A DNA stretch of 64,000 bases from Diadema setosum (GCA_033980235.1 CM067070.1:1444478-1508477); one strand, 5' to 3'; counted from the stretch's first letter, positions 22,957-37,125 are shown. A program made the numbers and translations. Notes: generated by a model from the letters alone, not told the origin.

Positions 22957-23689
22957 ACTTGTTTGCCATAAATTAACAAAAAATCTTTCTATTTGTAACT
23001 GTTTAATAGAGATGGCAATAAGTGACGCATTTCGAATTTCTTTTCCTTCAGATACTAATGTAAAACTTATGGTAGTTGCGAGGCAACGAAATCTTCCCCT
23101 TGTAATAATTACAACGATGCTTTAAAGTGCTTTGAATATTTCATAGCTTCCCGATATTTGTTTCTTTACCGAAGTGAAGCGTAGACTAGTTTGTTGCAAG
23201 TTTTCGCAGTATCCATTTCCTTAAAAGGGAAATTAATCCAAATATACAGGTTTGAGCAAAATGCAGCACTACAATAAGTAGAATCCATTATAGTAATGTT
23301 TGAGTAAAACTGGTTTCAATCGTTCAAACGTTAAGACCTGTTAAGCATTACGTGCCACAGTCTGGTTGAGAAGATAACGAAAGTTCCTTACTTCACTGCA
23401 GAACAACAATAAGAAGAAAGTATTGACTATAACGATACTTCTATGAAACTTCATCTTTATATTCATTACACATGCTTTGATACAATTGCTACTGAAAGAT
23501 TATTTCTCCTGCATGGTTTCTGCGGAAAGAGGTAAGTCAAGTGCTCCTTCATTTTGCAAGAGAAATGAGAAAAAACAATCTTTAAATCGTTGTGTCTATT
23601 TCCCTTTTAATGTTATTCTGCAGTGAGGTGAGAGCTGTTTTTTTTTTTTCATAATTTCCTCAAACTGAATTAATGCGTTTTACCTACAT

Positions 23690-24110
23690 TGCTGCAATCA
23701 CTAAATCAACATATATTTGGGTTTAGACGTATCTTCTTGGTCCTAAACCCTAAATTCTTATTCGGTGAGATAATGAGAAACCTTTTATGAAACATGAAAT
23801 AGCATGTAATAAAAAAGAGGAATTTCCGTTATCTTAATGAAAATTGATTTTGAAATGACTGAGAATGCAAAAGAAAAAGAGAGCCTTTTATCCTAATGAT
23901 AGTGTGACCCACCTTTTATTAGGATTACTTTGTGCTACTCTGTCGATAGATATGTCAGCAATTGCAAAACCGATTTTCATTAAATAAAGTTTAATTCATC
24001 TCAGAATTGTATACTCTGCATTATTTCATAAGTGGTTTCTTGGTATCTCGCAAGAGAAAAAAGTTAAAAGCCCAATCCTCATCTCCACCAATACTACACC
24101 ATCCCTTTAA
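23690..24110. mobile_element. MITE family C, decayed copy
   Basis: Matches the body of 20098-20471 (GAGATAATGAGAAACC, then CTTGGTATCTCGCAAG and CTCATCTCCACCAATACTA) and ends CCATCCCT-TTAA at 24107-24110. The left end is not recognisable. Confidence 0.55.
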
Positions 24111-25718
24111 ACTGAAAGCAACTGAAAGCCACTTTGGGTTGCGCCTCTCTTTACGCGGTCTACCGTAAACAGTCATGTGCGCCGCTAAATGGGATCAAGA
24201 GCGAAGTCTCGATGGCGCCTCGCTGGTATGTTGTGAGAAGATGTCTTGAGGTATGTCGAAATATCTTCTTACATTGCACGAGTAGCACCAAGTAGCACTC
24301 CCTGAGTCCTCTACAATTGATACAAAACAACCCCTAAAACAAAAACATTTTGTCATCTTTTCAAAGGTTAGCTTTTTTGAAGGTTACTTTTATTGTAAAA
24401 GTATGTTAATGCGAAATTGGAAAAAAAAAATAAAGAATCGTCCAAAATTTCGTTATTCCGAATATGAAATAATGTTCGTTATTTTGAAGACCATTAATCC
24501 GAAAACGGAAATGGGTTTGCAAATCCGGCGGAAGTTTGCAACTACGCACCCTCAAATCATTTTCTGATGAATGGATTGTATTTCATTTTTCTGATCAAGG
24601 ACACTTTTAAATAAAGATAATCACCCTAAAAAATTGAAACAGCCAAATCATGTATTATGAAGAATCTTATTAATGGGAATGTGCCCATTATGTAAATGGA
24701 TTCAGAAAAGGAAACATTAGTACAACAAACCAGTGAAGTTTTGGACAATCCGTTCAAAAGTTATTATTATTATTTTTTTTTTTTTTTACGTTTTGGTTGA
24801 ATCCATCTGCCGTCAGCGCTGAAAAAAAAAATATATAGGCCTATATATAAAGATAGAAGACTGTAAAGTTATTGATGTCTAAGAAGATCAACAGTATAAT
24901 ATAGATAAATACTGATTGAATTATACATATTCTTTTTTTTTTTGGGGGGGGGGGGCACAATGTTAAAGCATTTGACTTATCTCCTTCAGAATACGGAGGG
25001 CATAATGCCACACATAGTTATGTCAGTCAAAGATATATGATTCCATTAAAAAAACAGATACGTTTGTGAAAATTAACCATCAAATGCGGTGAAAAAAAAA
25101 GTAACACGTGGTTCATACCCTCATGTGAAGTAATCGAAATTTTGAATTTGTACATTTCTCCATGGTATTTGGTTCAATCTCTCATGATTTAGTGTAAAGC
25201 ATGCCCCAAACAATATGAAAATCGAATAACTTGCAATCTATCACCTGGGAGCAAGACTAGATATATGTCTACCTCTTTCGCCACGGGATGATGACGGGCA
25301 ACCAGGCAGGAATGCCAAACCAAGGTCTTGTGACGTCATTATTCATTTGTCTCGCGCAACATACATGCAACTGACAGTGCGGTATTTGTTGCTTGTAGGT
25401 CTAGCGGTAATCTTGAACATGAGCTGCTCTATTTTGATTTCCTTCCTTTTTGGGGGGTGGGGGGGGGTTGGTTTAAACTCTACCAATTGTTTCAAGCTTT
25501 CAGGCTCCCAGCCAGAGGAAATTTGGAGGTCGAATAACGTACTTCCTCATTAAAATGCCCCATCCTTCCTCAACGCACGCAATCCCAGGTGCGTCTCATG
25601 CCCCCCCCCCCCCTCCACACGTATCCACACACTCACGCATCTATAGACAATTTTCCATTGAACGTCGAAATAGGTGTAGGGAAAATGGGATATGTACGTT
25701 GATAATGGAGTGATGATG
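24111..25718. other. No gene seen; decayed family B pieces
   Basis: 24690-24820 holds weak family B remnants (ACATTAGTACAACAAACCAG, GTTTTGGTTGAATCC). G-tracts occur near 24945 and 25450, and a C-tract near 25600. No supported exon. Confidence 0.4.
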
Positions 25719-26153
25719 TTAAGGGTCCTGTTTACCTTTGGGAACAGTGAATTTAAAAGTATTCAAGATATCACATTTGATGTATGTGTAGGTCTGTTGT
25801 ATCACAAAACATCTTACCATATAACATTTTCGCAATAAAGCCTAGAATATGATAAAGGAGATATCAGTATTTTTCTCATTAAACCATAACTGTACACAGT
25901 TTAGTCTGCAAACATTTTTATTATAACTATTGTTCACATTTTGTGTATTTAACAACAATTAACATTAATTATATGGATTCAATTTTTTACAGTGGTTGTT
26001 TCTACCCCAAACTCACATTTTTTTGAACTATTTCAAAGCACTAATGCTTGGTTTTTGTTTTATCTGCACACGGTAAATTATGCCTTTAATTTTCTTTGTC
26101 AATAGTGCTTGTAAACTGTAATAACTTTTGTCCTGGGTTTAATCTTCTCTTAA
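25719..26153 (+). mobile_element. TTAA-flanked MITE family G
   Basis: TTAA at 25719-25722 followed by GGGTCCTGTTTACCTTTGGG; right end CTTCTC then TTAA at 26150-26153. It aligns along its length with 48258-48650 and, reversed, with 22560-22956. About 435 bp, no coding capacity. Confidence 0.6.
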
Positions 26154-27770
26154 GCAAAAAAAAAAAAAAAAGTCAATATTATCGGTAACAACAGCATCGT
26201 TTATAATATAACCATTATATTGAAAAAAAAAAACGTAAGATCTTCACTACATAGTAACTGCTTGTTTGTTCAAATAAATTGTTTTTATAAACAGTTCAAT
26301 ATAATGTAATATTTATAAACATAACGAAAGTCATTGCTCTCCTCATTACTCTTCTCGTTGGCTCTAGTCATTATAAATACATAAGCTATAAGAGGAGCAA
26401 TAATCTATTACTTGCCGTGTTATTTCTGGGGAAAATCAGAGAGTAAGTTCTATAACATAGAATTAAATGTATGATTATTCACTCAATGACAGGCAATGTG
26501 AAACATATGAATTGCAACCTGAAAAGGAATTTAACAAGTTATTTAGAGAAATGTCTCAAGTCTCGTGCGCCAGACGTATTACCGTCATTCAGAGAGATAG
26601 AAGCAGACAGAGAGACAGATAGAAAACACAACTTGTCACACTCATCAAAAATATATATTATTCAAATCAGGACAGAAGTAAAATGATGTGTGTGCATGGG
26701 TGTTGTACGGTGCTATTTCAACGACAGGAATTCTCAAAATATCATGGTGAATCGTTTCACACAACTGGGTAATACATCTCCCGGAAATGTGAATAGCAAC
26801 AGTGTTCTTTGTTTGTTTGTTTGTTTGTTTTTAGAGAGAGAGCATTATAATATATCACGTGAATAAGTGATGGAATAGAATCAGGTTTCCTAAAGGTAAT
26901 GATCTTTGGTGAGATCGGTGTCGTTAAAAATGGGGACGAAGCCCATGTATACTCGGGGCTTGAGTTAATTCGGCAATATTAGTAGAACACATCATTGAAG
27001 TTTGAAAAAAAAATCGAAAAATGGAACAATTGTTTTTTTTTCAGAAATGAATTGAAAACGTATTATTTTTTTTCCTTTAAATTTCGGTGCCGCCATCGCT
27101 GCATGGGAAAATTTTAACAGGTCGTGACGACACGATGGACAGCCACATAAATAAAATATAAAAAAGGAAAAATTCCACCCATATAATGTCTCTTCTTAAT
27201 GAAAAGTACACCTTCCCTCTAACTGCCATTATTATAGAAAGTTATTACAATTCCTCCTGTTTTCCGAAATAGATAAGTCAAGTGCCTCTTCCCAACCCTA
27301 TTTATAAGATGAAAATATGTCACATTGTCTGTTATTTCTTTCCAAATTGAATGCTGTCTGTACGTGTCAGAAAAATGTGAATGTTATTAGGTATTCGAAA
27401 TCAATACAGAAAATGTGAATTGCATGCACGCACCGTAGAAATTACGTCACAAGAGTATAGTATACACACACGCTGGCATCAGTAGGAGCGGCAGCAGTAG
27501 GTATAAGCACAATATTTTTCCCCACATTGTCCGTTTTAAAGTGATGAAATAAGACTGGTGAAGATGGAGAATAAAGCTTTAACTTTTTGTGAGATAGTAA
27601 GAAAACACTCAGGAAACGTTGAACTGCATATCACGTGCAAATTTGGGCTGCCGCGCATGAAAATGGATGCGCGATGGATTCTGGGAGAGATCCATTTCGC
27701 GGCGGATTTGAACAGGAACCATTTAATGCTTATTTCATTCCAAAAAGGAAAGTGAATTATTGTACTTTAT
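26154..27770. other. No gene seen; decayed family B remnant at 26965-27260
   Basis: The remnant keeps ATTAGTAGAACACATCA and a diverged ACACCTTCCCTCTAAC right end. A (TTTG)n array is near 26807-26832. Nothing coding is supported. Confidence 0.4.
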
Positions 27771-27820
27771 TTTGTTGTTGTTGCTATTGTTATTGTTGTT
27801 GCTATTGTTATTGTTGTTGT
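27771..27820. repeat. TTG/CTATTG microsatellite
   Basis: Imperfect array of TTG and GCTATTGTTATTG units. Confidence 0.85.
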
Positions 27821-28394
27821 ACATTGGAAAAGGCAATTTGTCCTCAACTTTATTTCACTTTCAGCGAATATTAATCTGAAATCGCCTGGTTCCCTCTTTC
27901 TTCTAAGTTTCCAATTAAACATTGACAATAACTTTTCCTTGAAACAATTCGGTTATAATTTGCCTATTTTAATTGCATCCTCTTTTATTTTTCACATTGC
28001 TTGAGCAACGTTTTCTTTATTACCCACCCCCCCCCCCCCGAAAAAAGAGCTGCATTGATTTATATGTACATGCAAATGTTATTATTGTAAAAAGCCGTAG
28101 AACTTGCCCATTATCTCACACACACAACTGTTCCAATTTGCGTACATGTTTTGCACTCTATATACCGTAAATGACTCTGGATGGGGGATGTATGTCACAC
28201 CAAGTTGGAAGTATGGGACTGCGTTCAAACCAACACGAAAAGCCAACACGCAACAGCACATTGCAGTGCATTGCATTGCAGTGCAGCTTTTTATTTTATG
28301 TTAAAACAAAAGAAATAAAAAGGAAAAATCGGAGGGGGCGCCTCCCCTTAACCGCCCCTGTTCCTTATCCCGAAACGTATCTAGTATTAAAGAA

Positions 28395-28450
28395 TTAGTG
28401 GAAAAGTGAGCAAAGAAAATGGGATTCCATCTTGCTCACTTTTCCACTAA
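28395..28450. repeat. 19-bp perfect hairpin
   Basis: Arms TTAGTGGAAAAGTGAGCAA (28395-28413) and its reverse complement (28432-28450), with an 18-nt loop. Confidence 0.85.
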
Positions 28451-30238
28451 TAATTTATATTCTTTCTGGTCAGTTTATTCTGTCTTTATTAGTATTAAAG
28501 AAGATACAGAATATTAGTATACTTTAGAAATAATAGAAGGTTTGCAAGATTGCAGAAAATAAAGCCATGTCTGCAGTAGCATAAGGGAACCATATAATGA
28601 CAACGGCCATGAGACTTTGTGCTTAAAATTGAAATCCCCATTAGAGCATGGTTAAGAAGTCCTGATTTAATGATCAGTCCAAATTTAAAGTTTACGAGCT
28701 CCACTTCTGCATGGTCTGTTAGTTGCTGCTTTCTAGCTGCAGTCTAAATGTTAGATCGAACACGAATGCTTACCGTTAATGTACAACTCCTTGAATGAGA
28801 ATGTCAAGAACCACGTTCCTAGAGCCAGTCGTACAGGGATACAGATTATCGGCACAAACTTGAAAGTGAATGAGTTTTTTCGCATGTCGAACAGGAATTT
28901 ATACCTTATGGAGCACAGGCGATCATTTCGCGTCTGTTGCGCAATTTATCTCTGGAACCCACCCCTTTGTAGTAAGAGCCAAGAACAGTATCCGGGTCTA
29001 GTTTGACTACGCGAGGTCAAGGACAAGGTAACCTCACACTCGAACATCTTGTTCATCTGACACTTCTACTGGCATAGATGTTGTTAGTACCGATAATCAT
29101 GTAAGTATAATCAGTGATGTTCCTAACTGACGACGACATTTGGTTTTTGCCGCTGGTTCAGTGACAACATGTATACTGAGTACAGTAAACTCAAACTGTT
29201 TTTGACGTAGTATGATGACAAAGCAGGATTCACGCCAGGATTTTCTCATACTTGTGGATTAACGCAAATGCACTATAGGCGCGTACACAACGAAGCGCGA
29301 AAGACTCCAATGTTCAATACAACACAGATAAATCACCGCTAAAATACCACTTTGGAAAGTCCATGCACCTATATATAAAGAGAAATGAGGACAAACTAGG
29401 CTATGAGGAAGAAATTGCTACACACAGACGAGAGTAATAACTCCTAATAACTAAAACATTTGCACTCTTTGTTAACATGTGGAAACATAATGTACACATC
29501 ATTTTCATAAACATCTGAAGGCCACCGTATATTGTATAGAATTTTCAGTATTGTTTGAACAATCCCACTTATGTGATTTTTTTTTTCTCGTCGAAAGCAA
29601 ACAAGCAAAAAAAAAAATACATAAAAGTTGAAACTGACTGAAGTCTTTTGCTCTCATCTTTACAAGGGAAACCAGAGCAGGCATTGTTTTTATGTTCGAT
29701 GCAAAAGTACGTCAGCAGTGAAACTGTCAATACATGAAGAACAAGGATAGCGATACAGTGACAAGAACGGCAAGAACCCAAAGTGGCACTTTTCATTCAA
29801 AATACTTAAATTATGTTTGTAATGATATCAAGGACAGCATATTGTGCTTGTGATTATTTGTTGCTCGTTAGAAAGTAATACATACTAACAAAACACGCAA
29901 ATAGAAAAAAAAATAGCAGCAAAACTAAAACTAAGTCACAACATTGAAGGTCGCAGGAGAGATTGAGCACGGAGTGGGATGGTGGGGGCGTGCAAAGTTT
30001 CATAAGAAAAAACTTACTTGCAATATTGGAAATATGGGGCATTAATATTTTTATCTTATCAAGCGGCACTAGTTGCAACAGAATTATGCAATGCTGAAGT
30101 GGTCATGACGTTATTGGCCTACATTTCTTCCATTAACCTGCAAAGTTTTCTTTCGCACCTCTTAGTTTCAATCAAAGTAAAAGACTGATATGCATATTGT
30201 ATGTTTGTGTCAAAAATAGTATATATAATCATTATGCT

Positions 30239-30280
<42 letters not shown>

Positions 30281-31342
30281 ATTATACACATATTATAAAC
30301 ATATATATATAATTATAAGTATATACAGCAGAAAGCACTAATGAATTTATTACCACGCACTCCGTGAAGAGTGAAAGATCAGGAATACCTTAATCGTATC
30401 TTCCTTGTCCAAAGACCCAGTTAAAAGAAGCCACTGTCAATACAGTTTAGTACGATTAAGTTTACATTGGACCTTATCTGTTACAGCAAATTAGTTCTTA
30501 ATTCTATTTTCAACCATGTATTTTTTTTTCACAACGACGAATCTGCGCTTTTTACATGAGGTGAAGGCGGCATCCATTGCTGTGTTATTTTGTTGCAAGG
30601 CCCCTAGGAATAACAGCATGTAAACGACGGGGCAGATATCCCATGATACTCAGTTTGTGAATGAGAATGGCTACCGCCCAACAAATCAACGCACTATTGA
30701 TAACAAGGCAACGCAGTTATAATGTTAATGCGCTGGGCGCGGATTTGCAGACCTACTGGGATTGCTCGGTCCACTGTTGAAACATTAACTCTCCTCGCAA
30801 TGCTAATTTGAGAGCGCCCAAAGATCACAGGGTGAAGCATCCGGAATCCAGTATGGACCACGAGGTACACCATCCTTGTGTTTTTCCATTATGACCACGT
30901 GATGAGAGACTTACAGGTCAAACTGCGGGAATGGACATACCAATGCAACCCTGTGAACTCTTGTGTACGGAATTTGCCAATAGCAAAGACATTCGCAATG
31001 ATAAACTACTAGTAATACAATGTATAATACGCAATGTGTCAACTGTGTTTTGTGTGGATATTTATGTGTGTGTGCGTATGTATATTATTGCACACATATC
31101 ACGTATCCTTCCATATTATCAAATTACTCGGTGAAGTGCTTTCACTCTCACCTCAAACTCATATCCTGTCGCCATGCAAGTGAATCTATGAATGTAGGCC
31201 TACATTCACTTGACTTTGATAGACTTTGATGCATTAAAGAAAGCGTGTGCTGCTCGGTCATAATGTAAGAGCTTGGCAGAAAATAACATTACATTACATT
31301 TTGAGTTCGACTTTTTTTTTTTCCAATTATACAACAACAACT

Positions 31343-31388
<46 letters not shown>

Positions 31389-33056
31389 AAAATCCCACCG
31401 GCTTCCAAATGTTGCCTTATTTCTAACTTTTGTTCTACATGAAATCATCTAAAAGTATTTCGTTGCCAAGGGCCTTTTATCTATGTTTTTCCCTTTACAT
31501 TAATTGACAGCATGTATATAACAATATCATAAGTCTACAGACCTACGCATTGGTTTTGTAAGGACTCTGAGCTAAATTCGCCGTATGATGTGGGACTGCA
31601 GTCATACCAACCTTTGCTTGAAATGGGACTAAAATAAAATAATTGAATTTCATTACTTTAATTTCGTTTAGAATTTCTTTCACTCTTCACTCCCTCTGTG
31701 TTGTAGGATTCTGCGTTAAAAATTATTCAAGAACTCACATGTCCAAATTTTCAAGTATGATGCTTCGAAAGTGACGTCTGTGTTACTCTAGATGAAAATG
31801 ACATACATACACAGACCTCGGGGTAAATTCCATGAGCATTCTAATGTATTTGAATGTAACATGGCCAGATCCTATCGTATTTAAACGGTGTTGGATTTCG
31901 CCTATTTTGACATACACCGTACAATGTATTGTTTGCATTTTGCTTCACTTGCTTTGACACGGACATTTCTGGATGTTGTTTGTATTAATGATATTCTAAT
32001 GAAATCTGCTTCTTTATTCCGTATCGGGCACGCCACAAGTTAAGTTTATAGTGATATTTACTAGTACTCCAACATCTTTTTGTGAAAATGATAACTCGAG
32101 AAATGTTGAAATAATGTTGATGATGATAATACTAATGATGATGATAATGATAATAATAATAAAAATAATAATAATATAATAATAATAACAATAATAATAG
32201 CAATAATGCTAATAATAATAGTAATGGGTTTCGATGCACAAATCTTTCCAGCGGTGTTCTTTATATTGTTATATTTATTGTATATATAAGCTTGAAATAT
32301 TTTGTTTGAAATAATGAAACCACATATTATCACATTTTATGAAAAATCAGATATGATCATTTTGAACACTTAAATTGGTTTTCTGAGGCACGGCTGTCAA
32401 CTTGAGAGTTGGGCATCGATGACGTTGCACCTTTTGGCAGGCTCTTACACGATCGCTTGCAGGAATTATTTTTTTTTTTTTCAAATCGCGTACGGAGACA
32501 ATTTTTTATGTCCACGCGTATAAATTGGTGAAAGGTTTTATTTTTTACTCTTCTTAATTATCAATACAGTGAAAATCTCAGGACTGCTTCCCTTTAAGTA
32601 CCATCGCTGACTACAAGCAACAGTGCAAATAAAATCACAGTCAACGTGTATGTAATATCGGGAACTCATTACACAAGCCTTTAATCTCTGAAAGGAAAGT
32701 TCTTGTCTGTCGTTTGTCCGTTGCATTTTTTATATTTGTTATTCTTCCTCTTACTGAAAACTTTGCTCTTCTTTAGGTTCTGTCGTAATAAATCCTATAG
32801 CTTTCAACCGTTTCCGTCGAGTTAGCTGCTGACCTCATAAAAGATTGTAAACATAACCCATCCCGATCTAATAGGCATCATTCTCAAGAAAATCCAACAC
32901 TCACCAGTGAATGGAGTCACGGTGATATACTTTGCATACTTTATCTCAGAAAACCGCTAACAAGGTCGCTGTGACAACAGCGACAGATTGCTGGCATAGA
33001 TTACCATTGTTTTCTGTCAGTCGTGCCAACGGGGAAACTTGTCTGAAATGATTAAA
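28451..33056. other. No gene seen; simple repeats
   Basis: Contains (AT)n at about 30240-30272, (CAA)n at 31331-31389, and (ATA)n/(ATG)n at 32107-32223. A small inverted motif around GTAGGCCTAC lies near 31195. Scattered donor-like and acceptor-like sites (for example near 28770-28830 on the minus strand) do not define a convincing exon. Confidence 0.4.
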
Positions 33057-33350
33057 GGGGTTTTTACACTTGTACATTTTTGCTTAGTCCCGTACCAACG
33101 GTGGAGCTAAGGGGGGCCTTAGCCCCGCCGTGGTACGGGACTATCCTTAGCCCACTTTCTGTTTACACCCGCTTTTGCCAAAGTGGGCTAGCCCCACCGA
33201 TAATCTGGTACTATCTGGCCCTGCAAAATAGCAGGGTTAGCACCGCAATTGCGGTGCCAAGCAAGTGAGTGTAAACAGAACGAAAAAACAATCCTGGGCT
33301 AAGCGACGGAGACGAAGTCCGGGGTTAAGAAACACAAGTGTAAAAAGGGC
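33057..33350. mobile_element. 294-bp MITE family I with nested hairpins
   Basis: Ends GGGGTTTTTACACTTGT and, inverted, GCCCTTTTTACACTTGT. Inside, TTAGTCCCGTACCA pairs with TGGTACGGGACTA within the first 100 bp, and TTTACAC/GTGTAAA motifs pair across the middle. GC-richer than its surroundings. No target duplication was recognised. Confidence 0.65.
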
Positions 33351-33407
33351 TTCAGTAGATTAAGTGAATGCAGCAACTTTAATTGGAAACATCACTACAA
33401 AGGATGT

Positions 33408-33896
33408 TTAAAGGAAAACAAAACTCAAAGAGAAATGTGGATTGAATGAAAGCAACAATAATAGTAAAGCATTTCAGTGAAATTTTAAGGAAAATCGGAC
33501 AATCGATGCAAAAGTAATGAATTGTAAAAGTTTTGGTGTTGGAAACAATGGATAAGGAGACTACTTGAGTTCATGACGTCATGTGTGGACAACAATAAAA
33601 AGAAAATATAAAAGAAAATTCAACATGCTTTCACTTTTCTAGCGTACTGAAAGAGTGCTTGCCAAACTGCTTTAGAAAGCAGGTGGAATAATAATGCTTC
33701 CCATATGTCAGTATCAAGTGGATGGAACATGTAATTTTCATGAAAAATTTATTTTTGTGGAATTCTCTGTATAACTTCTTTTCTTGCTATTGTTGTCCAC
33801 ACATGACGTCATGAACTCCATTAGTCGCCATAATTATGCAGTCATTGCAACGCCAACATTTTAAAGATTCATAACTCTTGAATCGATTGTGCAATA
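33408..33896. mobile_element. MITE family B, copy 3 (decayed, right end lost)
   Basis: Begins TTAAAGGAAAACAAAACTC and follows family B through GTTTTGGTGTTGGAA and both TGACGTCAT inner motifs, but lacks the final TTAA end. Confidence 0.65.
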
Positions 33897-34907
33897 GCGG
33901 TTGTAATTAAATTCTTGAACGTCCTATATATATTCCTCACGAGCCGTTCTATTTTGTCCGCCTGATATCCAATCTTTGAAACTATCATACATAAGGAGAT
34001 GACTACAACATACCGAGTAGAGCTAACACCTGTTTTAACGTAGATTGAAACAAGTTTCATCTGGTTTGTGTCGAGGACAGGTGGCTATTTTATAATCATG
34101 TTCAGTTATATTTAACAGTTTTGTTTTTTCTTCCTCCCACCATTTCCTTTTCTTCCTCTAGGTATCCACATCCGTATCAGATTCCGTATCCGTTCGCTGT
34201 TAAAATGATCTACCTGTTTCCGACTTTTCAGTGTTGATCTACTTTTGTCCGGTCAGTTGTGTAAAAAAAAAAATAATAAATTAAAAAAAAATAACAAACG
34301 GGTGATACATATCTTCATATCACAAGTAAGCAATTTAAGCGAGTGAACACGCCAGAAGGAATAGGTCGGAATATTACTCCTCGCATAACATTCTACTTTT
34401 TTAACATTCTGAACAAAAGAATAGAAACAGAACAAAATATCCAAAGAACAAACAAGAAAACAAAAACAGGAAATGTCGTGAGTGTGAAAAATACATTTAG
34501 ACAGTTTGTTCTTTTCTCCTTCCTCCCTTGAAATTTAGGAAGCAGTCGCTGTTAAGGTTACACAGTCTTGCACGCCATTGAGATCTAACAAGGCTCCATG
34601 ATGCAATGAACTGTAATTCCATACATCACAGTGTTGCAATGTGTAGATCCCTGCTGACAGGATTATAAAAGATTTTACTCTATGGTCCTCGACGGAATCG
34701 TTTCCGCGTAGGTGTGTATTATATTCCGTGGACAAAATGCTTCAAAGTACTTGTGTGAATGGATGCGACCAGCATTCAAACCTACACTCAGCTGCCCTTG
34801 GGCATGCAATTTCCTACCACTTCTATACCCAAACAATACTTGAAATCTTCAATAATGCCACGCTATCGCTTGAGTAGATAAGACAAAATGGGCGGGGCAT
34901 GTTCAGT
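33897..34907. other. No gene seen
   Basis: AT-rich sequence with an A-rich run near 34263-34300. No supported exon, RNA or repeat boundary. Confidence 0.4.
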
Positions 34908-35473
34908 TTAAAGGGAAGATAAACCCCAAGAACAATGTGGACTGAGTGAAAGCAGCAACATTAGTAGAACACATCAGTGAAAGTTTGAAGAAAATCGGAC
35001 AATCGATGCAAAAGTTATGAATTTTTAAAGTTTTGGTGTTGGAACCGCTGGATGAGGAGACTACTAGAGGTTATGACGAATGAGTGGACTACAATATCAA
35101 GAAAATATAAAGAAAATACTACAAAAATTCATTTTTCATGAAAATTACAAATTCCATCAACTTGATATTGACATATGTTAAGGGTAGCAATTATTCCCCC
35201 TGCTTTCTGAAAGCGGTTGGTCCACTGCTCTTTCATAATTCTAGAAAAGTGAATTTTTGTTGAATATCCTTTATATTTTCTTTATATTGTTGTCCACTCA
35301 TACGTCATATCCTCTAGTAGTCTCCTCATCCAGCGGTTCCAACACCAAAACTTTAAAAATTCATAACTTTTGCATCGATTGTCCGATTTTTCTCAAACTT
35401 TCACTGATGTGTTCTACTAATGTTGCTGCTTTCACTCAATCCACATTGCTCTTTGGGTTTACCTTCCCTTTAA
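34908..35473. mobile_element. TTAA-flanked MITE family B, copy 2
   Basis: Same length (566 bp with both TTAA) and near-identical sequence to 19508-20073: TTAA then AGGGAAGATAAACCCC, right end CTTCCCT then TTAA. The high similarity suggests recent spread of this family. Confidence 0.85.
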
Positions 35474-37072
35474 GGAAACATGATCTTTAATTCCAGCCCC
35501 TACAATATGCTTATGATTTCAAGCATCCGGTGTGCCCCCTCCCCCCCCCCCCAAAAAAAAAAAAAAGAGAGAAAAAAAATATATATATCATATAATATAT
35601 ACATATATATATTTTACAGTCAGTAGGGTCATTACCGATAAAGAATTGTGGACACTTTAAATAGCAATGACTTTTGGGGTTGATCAGTCTCCTTTTCAAC
35701 ACCGGTAGTAGCGCAGTTTGACTGTAGTAGAAGTAGTAGTGATATAATAATAACGATATTAGTCACAGTTGCAATGGTAAGGATGATGATTATGATCATG
35801 AGATATTTGACATGATATGAGTCATTAACGCCAAAGAATTATCGAGAATGCCTTAATAAAGAAATGCATTTGGGAGTTGATCAGTCTTCTTTTCAACACA
35901 AGTAGCGGTAGTCTTGTAGAAGCAGAAGTTGCAGTAATAGTAGTAACAGAAGTAGTAATAGTAGTAGTAGTAGTGGTAGTAGTAGCAGTAGTAGAAGTAG
36001 TAGTAGTAGTAGAAGTGGTATAATGATAATGATAATAGTCACAGAGATGACAAGGATGATGATGATGATAATAACATATTGGATATGGATTACTTGTGAA
36101 AAGAATATAGTGATTGGAAAAAAAAAAAGTAAGCCAAAAATGTACGTTAACATAGGTAATTGTCATTTTGTTTGATTTTTTTTTAGACACCGTATCATGT
36201 CTGAGCAATTAAAAGTTTATCTAACATGTATATTTTGATCAAAAACATATATTAAAGTAGTAAGTGAAGACCTAATCCTTCAATACGAAAAGAAAAATAG
36301 CATAATCAAAATTGACAACAAACTGATTTTTGTGGGAAATACAGAAATGCTACAATATTCATAGTTGTTATTTCAACACTTTTTTTATTGCATACCTATC
36401 TAAGGATTTTCTCGTTTACTTATTTTCTTCTACACAATTTGGACGAAAGCTGTGGTACAGCAGTGAAACGAACTGAGAGAAAATAAAACAAAGTTTCCGT
36501 AGGTCACTTTCTTGTAACTACAAGGAGCATTGCCTTGACCTTTGACCCTCGCCAGCCAATCGTGCCGTTGCCTCTGGCAAGAAATTCCTATTCGTCTAAT
36601 ATTTTCCTTCGTCAGTACATTCTTATGAGGCAAAGCCCTATATGTACTCATATTCACAGTTCACATAGCATATTATCACGTTTGCTAAACGGGAATGCCA
36701 GAGTTAAGCCAGCTGCACAGAGGTCACAAAACTGCGCGCAAAAGTATCACGGTGCATGTTGTACTGATGTATGGGCTGGGCTGGTATTCTGTCGGAATAT
36801 CTACATTGCGACTTACATACCCACCAGCGACTTTTGCGTTCACAGCTTTTACCATAAATAGGAAAATAGCATTGGCTTTTCTTTCAGGAAACAATGGAAA
36901 CTACACGGGTACGCCACAGCATGCACGTGACCGTATCTGCGTAGTCTGAGACGTCCAGACTGGACAATCAAATCGAATTGATATCATGGATTTCAATCAT
37001 GTAGACCTACTCTGTGTAGCACAAATCTTCTATCCAGAACGCCCTATAGATCTACAGTATCTATCTATAATA
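35474..37072. other. No gene seen; poly-C/A and AGT microsatellites
   Basis: C- and A-tracts with TA repeats at 35540-35615, and (AGT)n-like runs at 35725-35750 and 35930-36020. Two similar blocks (35640-35750 and 35820-35910, each with GATCAGTCTNCTTTTCAACAC) suggest a local duplication. A 108-residue frame at 36535-36861 has no recognisable domain. Confidence 0.4.
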
Positions 37073-37125
37073 TTTTTGCGATAAAATTCTTCATAATATT
37101 ATCATGAAGAATTTTATCGCAAAAA
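37073..37125. repeat. 22-bp perfect hairpin
   Basis: Arms 37073-37094 and 37104-37125 (half containing GCGATAAAATTCTTCAT) around a 9-nt AT-rich loop. Confidence 0.85.

Noticed and set aside
28760..28840. Possible 45-nt minus-strand exon between TAG acceptor and GTAAGC donor
   Set aside because: Too short, acceptor weak, no link to another exon.
36535..36861. 108-residue plus-strand frame
   Set aside because: No family resemblance, no splice support, overlaps other open frames.
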